Shown piece after piece: positions 52,001 to 62,300 of a stretch of DNA of 64,000 nucleotides. The translations under genes were made by a program, and so were the position numbers. The stretch covers positions 59,281,369 to 59,345,368 of the forward strand of contig OX442314.1 in NCBI GenBank assembly GCA_949358305.1. The letters run 5' to 3'. A model generated the notes under the pieces. The model made no database searches, had not been told where the DNA came from, and was given only the letters and a program-made list of their open reading frames with translations. Source of the stretch: Strigamia acuminata. Lineage: Eukaryota > Arthropoda > Chilopoda > Geophilomorpha > Linotaeniidae. Every line of letters starts with the position of its first letter. Position 1 is the stretch's first letter.

Positions 52001-54245
52001 AAAAATAAAAATAGTAAAACAAAGTTGTAATACAGTTGTAACAAAGTTGTAACAAAGTGAAAAAATGTGAAAAAATGTAAAAAAATGTGAAAAATTGTGA
52101 AAAAAATTAAAGAAATGTAAAAAAAATAAAAATAGTAAAACAAAGTTGTAATACAGTTGTAACAAAGTTGTAACACAGTTGTAACAAAGTTGTAACAAAA
52201 AGAAAAAATATGAAAAAATGTGAAAAAATGTGAAAAAATGTGAAAAAATGTGAAAAAAATTAAAGAAATGTAAAAAAAATAAAAATAGTAAAACAAAGTT
52301 GTAATACAGTTGTAACAAAGTTGTAACAAAGTGAAAAAATGTGAAAAAATGTGAAAAAATGTGAAAAAATGTGAAAAAAATTAAAGAAATGTAAAAAAAA
52401 TAAAAATAGTAAAACAAAGTTGTAACACAGTTGTAACAAAGTTGTAACACAGTTGTAACAAAGTTGTAACACAGTTGTAACAAAGTTGTAACACAGTTGT
52501 AACAAAGTTGTAACAAAAAGAAAAAATATGAAAAAATGTGAAAAAATGTGAAAAAATGTGAAAAAATGTGAAAAAAATAAAGAAATGTAAAAAAAATAAA
52601 AATAGTAAAACAAAGTTGTAATACAGTTGTAACAAAGTTGTAACAAAGTGAAAAAATGTGAAAAAATGTGAAAAAATGTGAAAAAATGTGAAAAAAATTA
52701 AAGAAATGTAAAAAAAATAAAAATAGTAAAACAAAGTTGTAACACAGTTGTAACAAAGTTGTAACACAGTTGTAACAAAGTTGTAACACAGTTGTAACAA
52801 AGTTGTAACAAAAAGAAAAAATATGAAAAAATGTGAAAAAATGTGAAAAAATGTGAAAAAATGTGGAAAAAATAAAGAAATGTAAAAAAAATAAAAATAG
52901 TAAAACAAAGTTGTAATACAGTTGTAACAAAGTTGTAACAAAGTGAAAAAATGTGAAAAAATGTGAAAAAATGTGAAAAAATGTGAAAAAAATTAAAGAA
53001 ATGTAAAAAAAATAAAAATAGTAAAACAAAGTTGTAATACAGTTGTAACAAAGTTGTAACAAAGTGAAAAAATGTGAAAAAATGTGAAAAAAATGTGAAA
53101 AAATGTGAAAAAAATTAAAGAAATGTAAAAAAAATAAAAATAGTAAAACAAAAGTTGTAATACAGTTGTAACAAAGTTGTAACAAAGTGAAAAAATGTGA
53201 AAAAATGTGAAAAAATGTGAAAAAATGTGAAAAAAATTAAAGAAATGTAAAAAAAATAAAAATAGTAAAACAAAGTTGTAACACAGTTGTAACAAAGTTG
53301 TAACAAAAAGAAAAAATATGAAAAAATGTGAAAAAATGTGAAAAAAATTAAAGAAATGTAAAAAAAATAAAAATAGTAAAACAAAGTTGTAATACAGTTG
53401 TAACAAAGTTGTAACAAAGTGAAAAAATGTGAAAAAATGTGAAAAAAATGTGAAAAAATGTGAAAAAAATTAAAGAAATGTAAAAAAAATAAAAATAGTA
53501 AAACAAAGTTGTAACACAGTTGTAACAAAGTTGTAACAAAGTGAAAAAATATGAAAAAATGTGAAAAAATGTGAAAAAATGTGAAAAAATGTGAAAAAAA
53601 TTAAAGAAATGTAAAAAAAATAAAAATAGTAAAACAAAGTTGTAATACAGTTGTAACAAAGTTGTAACAAAGTGAAAAAATGTGAAAAAATGTAAAAAAA
53701 TGTGAAAAATTGTGAAAAAAATTAAAGAAATATAAAAAAAATAAAAATAGTAAAACAAAGTTGTAACACAGTTGTAACAAAGTTGTAACAAAAAGAAAAA
53801 ATATGAAAAAATGTGAAAAAATGTAAAAAAAATTAAAGAAATGTAAAAAAAATAAAAATAGTAAAACAAAGTTGTAATACAGTTGTAACAAAGTTGTAAC
53901 AAAGTGAAAAAATGTGAAAAAATGTGAAAAAAATGTGAAAAAATGTGAAAAAAATTAAAGAAATGTAAAAAAAATAAAAATAGTAAAACAAAGTTGTAAC
54001 ACAGTTGTAACAAAGTTGTAACAAAGTGAAAAAATATGAAAAAATGTGAAAAAATGTGAAAAAATGTGAAAAAATGTGAAAAAAATTAAAGAAATGTAAA
54101 AAAAATAAAAATAGTAAAACAAAGTTGTAATACAGTTGTAACAAAGTTGTAACAAAGTGAAAAAATGTGAAAAAATGTAAAAAAATGTGAAAAATTGTGA
54201 AAAAAATTAAAGAAATGTAAAAAAAATAAAAATAGTAAAACAAAG
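46077..54245. repeat. A-rich satellite array, right part (121-bp unit, higher-order structure)
   Basis: The 8.2-kb tandem array has a basic period of 121 bp (TGTAATACAG at 46221, 46342 and 46463). Each unit has three modules: 11-bp words GTTGTAACAAA or GTTGTAACACA; four or five 10-bp words GTGAAAAAAT; and a linker with TTAAAGAAATG and AAAAATAGTAAAAC. Longer units arise by adding pairs of the 11-bp word. Larger duplications are visible: 537 bp (46.1-47.1 kb), exactly 1000 bp (47.4-49.4 kb), and blocks repeated at offsets of 1528 and 2099 bp (49.4-53.5 kb). Long open frames on the minus strand are by-products of the repeat and are not genes. The array is cut at its right end by E3. Confidence 0.95.
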
Positions 54246-55375
54246 TGTGATGGATCGCGAGTCTAGGTGGTTTAGAAGCGTTTGAAAGACGCCGCGAAAC
54301 AGTAAATTCACACACCCTGGTAGTTTCGTACCTGCCGTAAATCGAATGTGCGCAGGAAGTGGCAGCTAACACACTCTCAGATACTGTACACCACACTAAT
54401 ATTTATTTGTGGCCGGGTATCCCGAGCTGTAAAACTCGGGGACAGAATGTCCGGTAGTCGCGTCTGAACCAAAACCCAACGCGTGACCCGCCAACAATCG
54501 TGTTTTCACACGAAGGCAAACGAATGCACGTCTCGTAGTGGCTCATAAGCAACCCCAAACTGTCGAGTTTGAACGAGGATGGGCAATTTACTCGTGCTTA
54601 TACAACGCACGGGCCCTAAACCTAACTCTAAACCTGACTTAATGCTTAATTAAAGCTAAAGCCCGAATGGCAGGCGGCTAAACTAAGCTAATGCACGCGC
54701 ACGCGAAATAAACGACACAAACTTCGAACTTATGGCCAACAAATCCTGTTTGGCCTTGGATAACGCGTCACGGCGATAAAACATGAACAAAAAGGAGCAG
54801 GAAAACAAATGGTGAACGAGTGGTGTAAAACCGTGAGTTAACACGCGAAATGAAATGAAAGCCTGAAACCGTGTTGCAGAATTCCAGGGCGAAAGCAAAG
54901 CTGCGAGTGAGCTTCGGAGTTAAACCTCAGCCATGAGCACTGGCTCCAAAGGAGCACCTACGCGTTCGGGATACTGAGATCAACTGAAGCAAAAGAGGAA
55001 AAATAGGGTGAGAGGTAAACTTGGACTCAACCAAGCTTGACCAATCACGGAAGAGTCAAGAGCCAATCAGTACAGTCGGTGCATACTAAGTGTATGACTA
55101 ACGCCGACGCGTACTGACCAGAATAGATATGCAAATAGACTTGCATCGAAATCATAAACTAAAGAAGAAAAACTAGGAGTAGATAAGAGAAAAGTGAGAG
55201 AATGAAGAGAAAGTTAGGAGAGAGTAAGAGATAAGATAGAAGGAAAATGAGGAAAACTCACGAATCAAACATAAACAAAACAACAAAGGTAGGAGAATCA
55301 CAAATTAGGTTTAATAGGAACAAACACGGGTTAACAATGCGTAAACTGTACGCGTAGGAAACACGGGCCGTGACA
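54246..55375 (-). repeat. E3 3' LTR
   Basis: The 1130-bp LTR starts TGTGATGGATCG and ends GGGCCGTGACA on the plus strand; the last 11 bases equal those of the E2 LTR. GCGTTTGAAAGACG near its start is also shared with E2. The coding-strand bases upstream read CTGGCTGTGGGGGCG, a likely polypurine tract. The left end is set by the junction with the satellite. Confidence 0.87.
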
Positions 55376-55995
55376 CGCCCCCACAGCCAGAGTTTTATTA
55401 CTCTGTTTGAATGGAAGTAATGAAACGATACAATTATAAACATAATGAAAATCAACAACATAATCGATCGCAACATTAGCGAAGTAAATGAAATCTAAAA
55501 TAAACAAATCAAAATCAAAAATGAACATGATGCAAATCAAAACATTCGCGTGAGACGCGTTAAAACATACACTCAAATCACAGTAAGGCAAATTGACACT
55601 TGGAATAAAGCTAAAACTAACACAACCTTACGCTTCCAAGCAATCGTTGATTGCTGGAACTCCTACGCTCATTGCACCCATCCACACGACCGAGAGGAAA
55701 ATTTAGGGGGTCATCTCCACCGGCACATGATTCTCGGAGGAGGAATGAGGCGTCTCCCGGGCACGCGGATAGGTACAACAGGCGCGGAAAACACTGGAAA
55801 ACAAACAAAAATAAATTAAATATCACAATCGGGTACAAAGCAATGTTAACAAATATCACTCGAAATGCTAAACACAAACAATAAAACTAAACACGCGTCC
55901 AAATGGAGACTTATCCATTTGAACTTAAAAGTTGCGCACAAAACAAAAGTCACGTTCGAGAAACCGTTCACCAAGTTCGCAATGGTACTTCTTGG
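55376..55995 (-). other. E3 3' untranslated region
   Basis: About 620 bp lie between the accessory ORF stop and the LTR. The stretch is A/T-rich, with no gene recognised. It corresponds to 28621-29150 in E2. Confidence 0.7.
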
Positions 55996-58002
55996 CTAGT
56001 CACTATCACTGGCACCGTCCGGGAACATCAGCTGAAGAAGCTCTTCCACCAATCCAACGACGCGATACACCAGCACATCCTCCATCTGCTCCTCCGTACG
56101 CGGATGGTAACGCGTGAGTACGTCTGCGATGAGACTCTCCAGAAAGAGGATTTGTCCATTTCGAAGCTCCAAAATGGCATGGGCCTGCGATTCCGGCCAT
56201 CCGTGCTCTGTGCGGGCGATGGCGTAGAAAAACTGCCGCCACAAATCCGGGTCCGCCTGAATATACGACGTCGCTCGTCGACGCGTTGGACATTGCCAGT
56301 CGAGGGTGCCGAAGGGGAAGATTTCGTTAAATCCCTTCCGCGCCCAAAATGTAGTTGGGAAATCCTGGTAGTCCAGGAATCGCATCCGGTTTCCATCGGA
56401 CCGCTGCCTCGCTGCCACGTGTCGTATAGCCGTCTCCCAGTCGGTGGCTCGAGGGATCGCAAGCATGTTGAACGGTGACGCATCTCCAAAACATCGTCGA
56501 CGTGGACCCGTCGCCACCAAATCCGGATGTCGGATGGGCAACTGTAATTGGGGCCCCGACAAATCCGTTGACCAACCCCGCCGCCTGGACATCGCTCGGT
56601 CCTTGATCGATCCCGTAATACTGCCAAGATATGGGTTGTCCTCCGGGTAGAACCAATCGATCGCGTCTAACTTCTCCAAAAGGGCTAACTCCTTTCCCCT
56701 GAAATTCTCAGCTTCCTCCTGGGCTCGCGCCTGTCGACGTGCACGCGTTGCAAAGCATCGTTTTCGGAAATCTTCCGCCGACTCGCCGGCATGTTGAGTG
56801 AAGCCGTGCATCACTGTCTTCTCGCTCTTTCGGGGGATGAGGGCTCCAACTCCTCTTCGGCTCCCTTCCGCATCCGACGGCCCCTCAATGGCTAGTTGTT
56901 CGTGTGCCCCTTCTCCCCACTCAGTGGTCTCTTCGTCCTCACTCTGGGTCTGGTGAAACTCCAATGCCGGTCGTGGACGTATGGTTCTCGGGTCTCTCGC
57001 CCGAACCGGAACAATGGCCAATGCTTCCACCTCGCAGATCGGCGCCCCCTCAATCGCTGGCAAATTGGGGCGGTCTCGCTCGGTGACAATCACCGTTGAA
57101 TTCGGCGGAACGGCTTGATCCCGGGCCCTCGCATCTAAATGAAGTCTTCGCAGTTGGGCGATCTCGTCCACAAGATGGTCGTTCCTCTCCTCGATGAGGC
57201 GGACGCGCTCTTGTTCCTCGGCCTCATGCGTCATTCCAGCCCTGACTACGGTCTGTGGCTCTTCCCGCTGACGCAGCGCGGCAGAATGAAGTGGACGCGT
57301 AATGGTGGGGACATCACTTTCCCTTGAATGTCGGATCACATTTATTGTGCTCGTTCCAGTCGGAAAACTCCTCAAGAGGGCCGGCAGAGGAGGAGCGCAG
57401 GCACCCGGGACCGGCATGATGGAGTTGAGCGGGGGGTATTGCCAATTCAAAGGTTGAATGCCCGCCGCTGTGGCCTCCGCGATGGTATTCCGCCAGAACG
57501 TCTCGTGCCTCCGCACAAAACGCGTAGTCGCACTGATGTCTCCCCGAATGACTTGGAAAACCGTTGGCCACTTATACTTTGATAGATCTCGCTTATCCCA
57601 GCGCTTTTTCCGCAAGGCCATTGCTTGGAGCCTCCTCATCCAGATCTTAAACTTGCCACGGCGGAGCACGCCTTTCCCCAAACACGCGTTGCATTCTCTC
57701 GACATATTTTCCAGATGGCCCCAGCCGGAGCACAAGGGGCATATCTCGAAGTTTGGAAATCCCCTTTCGCGAGGATGGTCCGGATGATATGGGGGGATTA
57801 GGAGCGGTCCCTTCGCGTACAAATCGGGTACCGGGTATGGCGGGCGGTAAACGCCACGACGCGAAGCAGGTCGGCGTTGTCCCGCACTTGAGCATTGTTC
57901 CGCTCCTGCCATACTGCCTAGTCCTTCATCCTCATAAAGCTCCTCATCCGATGTAAAATCCAATGACTCGTTCCCCTCGGAACTGCTGTCCTGGTCCGCC
58001 AT
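55996..58002 (-). CDS. E3 accessory protein with DnaJ-like CxxCxGxG motifs (intact)
   Basis: This intact 668-residue ORF lies downstream of pol. The N-terminus is acidic (1-35), followed by a basic linker and VYRPPYPVPDLYAKGPLLIP. Two CxxCxGxG motifs follow, CPLCSGWG (Cys 88, 91) and CNACLGKG (Cys 104, 107), spaced 16 residues apart, the signature of the DnaJ cysteine-rich domain but with two motifs instead of four. Next come KFKIWMRRLQAM and WQYPPLN (about 118-200), a helical segment with LIEERNDHLVDEIAQLRRLH, an acidic region, RKRCFATRARRQARAQEE, and a C-terminal domain with FNEIFPFGTLDWQCP and PDLWRQFFYAIARTEHGWPE. There is no J-domain HPD, membrane segment or signal peptide, so it is not an envelope protein. 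E2 carries the same protein, split by C2. A spliced RNA is suggested by an acceptor-like tract ending CAG at 58017, just before the ATG. Confidence 0.9.
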   Translation of the reverse strand: MADQDSSSEGNESLDFTSDEELYEDEGLGSMAGAEQCSSAGQRRPASRRGVYRPPYPVPDLYAKGPLLIPPYHPDHPRERGFPNFEICPLCSGWGHLENMSRECNACLGKGVLRRGKFKIWMRRLQAMALRKKRWDKRDLSKYKWPTVFQVIRGDISATTRFVRRHETFWRNTIAEATAAGIQPLNWQYPPLNSIMPVPGACAPPLPALLRSFPTGTSTINVIRHSRESDVPTITRPLHSAALRQREEPQTVVRAGMTHEAEEQERVRLIEERNDHLVDEIAQLRRLHLDARARDQAVPPNSTVIVTERDRPNLPAIEGAPICEVEALAIVPVRARDPRTIRPRPALEFHQTQSEDEETTEWGEGAHEQLAIEGPSDAEGSRRGVGALIPRKSEKTVMHGFTQHAGESAEDFRKRCFATRARRQARAQEEAENFRGKELALLEKLDAIDWFYPEDNPYLGSITGSIKDRAMSRRRGWSTDLSGPQLQLPIRHPDLVATGPRRRCFGDASPFNMLAIPRATDWETAIRHVAARQRSDGNRMRFLDYQDFPTTFWARKGFNEIFPFGTLDWQCPTRRRATSYIQADPDLWRQFFYAIARTEHGWPESQAHAILELRNGQILFLESLIADVLTRYHPRTEEQMEDVLVYRVVGLVEELLQLMFPDGASDSD

Positions 58003-59308
58003 GATAAGATCTCAAACTGAATGGTGGAGAAAAAGTCACAACAATAAATTTACAAATCAAATAAAATATTCACTCGTGGGCAAACCACATCCAAACATGG
58101 CGAATGAACAAAAAATACACAGTGCTCAGAATAATAACGCTAGTTTTCACAAGGAAGCTCACATACGCATGTAACGCATAAATATAAATAATGATCACAA
58201 AAAACGCGTGTGCTTCAACATTCACTAACATCCCTACAACTCATAACTTATCCACCAAGCCATGGCGCGATTAAGTCGAATTAAATACAGAAAGAACGCG
58301 TATAAGGCCCGGTTTAACAGTTCGAAAAATACACAAAAGCATACAAATGACTCTCGTCTGCACTCCAAATAGATTCCGCTAACTATAATGTAATACACCC
58401 AAAAACAAACGCATAAGATATGGATTTTCATTACGCGAACACTAACTTGTACATAAATATCAAAATATGCAAAGTATAAATCACTAAATAGTAGCAAACT
58501 TCCTCTAAATAAAACGCAAACAAGAATACAAAGAGAGCGCAATAAACTATCTCCAATCGCCTCGGCATTTTAAATACAAGTGAACAGACACGCGTGAGCA
58601 CATGTGAATGACTAAACACGAAGAAAATTTTCTAAGTCCAACAAAGATGGACGCTCGAGCCCGGGTTGAGGTTAGAAACCGACCACGTGACCCTCACACA
58701 TTCCTAAGCAGGGGGAAAATTCGGCCATGTTGGATTTTCAAAAGCGAGAGTGACGAAGAATCCTAACTCGGGCCGTTTTGACACCAAAAACACGTAGAAA
58801 ACGCGTAAAAGTCAGGTGAAATAGTTTGAACAATAAAATTACTCATTAATCCTAACATGACAACGCGTAATAATTACATTATTGTCGGCACGGCACGAGC
58901 ATCGGCGTTCGCCACTCAAACTCTCAAAATGGTTCATAATTGTCCACGAAAACAAAATAAAGTTACTCACGGCTACCAGCACGCTTAACAGGCTCAAATC
59001 CTCGACAGTCAGGCGCTCAAGTGTATCGCCTCGACGCGTTTTCAATCTCCGCCCGCTTACACGAGGCATACGCGTTGCTCAACAAGTGGAAAAACAATGG
59101 CGGTCGCACACATGTGTGAAAACTGACTCATTGGTCAGCTGACCAATGACGTCCGCGCCACCACTTGAGCAAATTGCTTACTAGCAATCACAAATAGCGA
59201 ACTTGAGTCCCGACATGCGCAGAATGAACATGAAAAGGTGCAATAACCGGAGGAAATAAACAAAATACACTAAAAATTGTCAAAGAATAAACAAAAACAT
59301 TGACACGA
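58003..59308 (-). other. E3 non-coding region between pol and accessory ORF
   Basis: In 1.3 kb no gene is recognised. On the coding strand it ends with TTTTTCTCCACCATTCAG, a good splice acceptor, 15 bases before the accessory ATG. It matches in position and size the stretch at 36801-38156 in E2. Confidence 0.62.
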
Positions 59309-62300
59309 TTAGGAGATAATTTCTGCCGCTAATTTCGATGTTTTGACGCGTTTATTCCTTTCTTCGAAGTCGACGCAAATACTACGGACTTCAGTTTGGA
59401 ATTTAACAACGCGTGCAGAAATATCATCCAAGTCTTCTTGGGGAATGTCCTCATCAATTTCCAACTCAGAATCCAATTCCTCGTGATCCTCTGCCCCGCT
59501 AGCCACACTGGAGACATCGGAAACTTCAATTTCCGGCTCTTCAGCCCGGTACCAATGGCGAAGATCCGACACATGAATAGGTTGGGAAATCTTCCCGTCC
59601 TGGTCCATCAAGAGCACGGTATTTGGTCCCAGGAGTCGATGAATCATATAAACGCCTTCAGTCCGGTGTTGGAAACCCGAACTTATTTGTTTATCAGTTG
59701 ATGACAAAACACGACTTTTGACGGTGACCCAATCCCCGGGTTTAAACGTATGGGGCCGCCGTTTTCGGTCATACCAACGCTTATGGCGTAGATGGGCGGC
59801 ATCCAAGTTCTTCCTCGCCTCTTCACGGATGCGTAATAAGTATCGATGAAGAAAACGCGATTCATCTGGCGGCAGGGGTTCTCCGTCGTCAGTGTCAGAG
59901 TCGACATCTCCTGGAAAGCGTGCTTCTTGTCCTGTGACCATCATGTAAGGTGAAAATTTGAGTGAGGTCTGATAAGCAGTATTAATTGCTAAAATGAAAG
60001 AACCAATGTGCTTATCCCAACGCGTATGTTCGTCTATATACGCGAGGATGCACGTTTTAAGTGATTGGTTGAGTCTTTCCGCCAAGTTCCCCTGCGGATG
60101 GTAGGCGGAAATATATTTATTTACCATACCCATTTCGGCGCACTGTGCCTGGAACTTGGCAGAGCGAAAGGTTGGGGCGTTATCACTTATTATAGTTTTT
60201 GGATAAGCCCATCTATAAGTGAACTTTTTAAGTTGTTTCACTGTTGTAGAAACGTCTGCTTTTTCGGTGAGTCTAACGTCCACCCAGCGACTGGCTGCAT
60301 CCACCATTACGAACGCGTAGCAGTGTCCGCCAGTGGACTTCAACTTTTTCCCGAAATAGTCGACGTAAATGGTCCGAAACAACCGTCTCGGTTTCGCGGT
60401 CTCCATCTCGCCATAAGGTAGCCTCCGCTCGACCTTCGCCCTTTGACAAGGTTCACAAACTTTAATCCAATTTGCTACATCTTTTTTCATCCCCGGCCAA
60501 AACACACGGGTTTTTAGACGCATTAGTGTTTTCTCGATCCCGAGATGGCCGGAGGTTGGTGGGAAATGTAAGCAATGAAAATACTTGTAACGAAGGGATT
60601 GAGGGAGGTAAATACGACGCGTGGGAGCTCGTTGACCGATCTTAGTTGGTGGAAACTTGCAGAGCAGACCACGGTGTACCGCCATGTCCACTGCTCGTTT
60701 CTTAAGTTCAGCAGCCTCCATCTCACCCGGCGGCAGATACCCTGAATTTAGATATAATATAAGTCCCTTAGACCATTCATCGGCTAGTTGGGCTTCTTTA
60801 ACGGCTTTCTGTGTTGGGAGAATCTCAATTGTCGGATGATCCGCCGGAAGTGAGTAGAAACTCTCGTCAGACGAGTGCTCAGAGTGGTCAAGCAACTCCG
60901 CATCGATAGAGGGTGTTGGTGAGGCCAAATCTCGCCGTGGTTGCGTCCTCGGTGACAAGTCCCGTGGAATCACAGGAATTTGAAACTCCTCGGAGTCCGT
61001 GTCTCCCGGCAGCTCCTCACTGTCCAACGACATTTCACTGGCTTCCGAGCCCGTAGAGCGATCGAAGATGATGGGAATCTTTTTCGGCCTTCCGACCGGT
61101 CGCTTCCCCACAACCTTTTTTGGTCGCCCCCGTTTTCTCTTCTCAGGAACGTCAATTGGCAAAGAAACTGCACCTGACTCTTCTTCCGAAGTTGGTGGAA
61201 TAGGACGCGTTACGGGTAAGGATTTAGGCTGCGTCATGTCCCCGCTGGCCGGAGTCTTCCGCGGACGACCTCTTTTCCTTTTTACAGGAACGTCTTCCTT
61301 AGGCAAAGACACCGCCACAGATTCTTCGTCCGACATTGGCAGAGTAGGCTGTGCTCCCGGCAAGGGTCCCGCCTGAGTCGGCCCCTTTGCAATGGGATTC
61401 TTCCGTGGACGTCCCCGTCCTCTTTTTGGAGGGGGCTCGTCCTCAACCGGACATACATCCACCGTCGTAGCCGACAAGGCGTTCAATCTCGCCAGGAACG
61501 CACGTTTCTGTTTACGCATTGTTACCGCTCTAACGACTTTGCAGTTGGATGATTTCCAATGAGCCACCTCATCTAACTCCTCCATTTTGAGTACTGGCCA
61601 GTCGTTGAAATCATCGAAGTACGCACAGTAATACGTGTCATCCAACGCTGGACAGTCTTCGTCATCCAGCTCGATCGGTGGGTCAACCGGCGCCCGACTC
61701 AACGCATCGGCTACCCGATTCTTCGTACCACTACAGTGGAGGAATGTGAATCGGTATTCCGACAACGAAAGAATCCATCTCGCCAGTCGGCCCTTTGGCT
61801 CGCGCTGGGCCCAAAGCCATGTTAAAGACTTGTGATCACTCTCAAGATAGAAATCCATTAACTCGAGGTATGCTCTAAAGCGTTTAACGGCCCAGACGGC
61901 GGCCAGGCACTCAATTTCCGTTGCCGTATAGTTTTTTTCTGCACTGTTTAAGGCGCGTGATGCAAAGGCAATTGGGACGCGTACGCCGTCATTGTTGATC
62001 TGCATCAACGCAGCCCCTAGACCAGAATAACTCGCATCGGTTTGTAAGATGTAAGGTTTACTCCAGTCCGGGAAGTTCCTGTGCAAAGTAGATAGCGACA
62101 CTTGATTTTTGAGATACTCGAAAGCTGCCTGGTGCGCCGCCGTCCAGTTCCATGGCGCATTCTTACGCATAAGAACTCGAAAGACTTCACAGGTCTTGGA
62201 ATATCCGGGAAAGAACGACGAGTAGTACCCGATCATACCCTTGAAGCGTTGTAATTCCTTCAAGTTAGTGGGGGCCGGGTACTTGCTGATCGCGTCGGTC

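Noticed and set aside
46035-54155. Dozens of long minus-strand open frames (up to about 400 codons) rich in Phe, Tyr, Leu and Ile
   Set aside because: They are translations of the satellite unit, open in more than one frame because the repeat happens to lack stops on that strand. There are no domains, no start context and no flanking gene signals.
46077-54245. Satellite as a CRISPR array
   Set aside because: The units are contiguous, lack unique spacers, and the DNA is from an animal genome.
55996-58002. E3 accessory protein as a true DnaJ/Hsp40
   Set aside because: Only two of the four CxxCxGxG motifs are present and there is no J domain with HPD. The resemblance is limited to the zinc motif.
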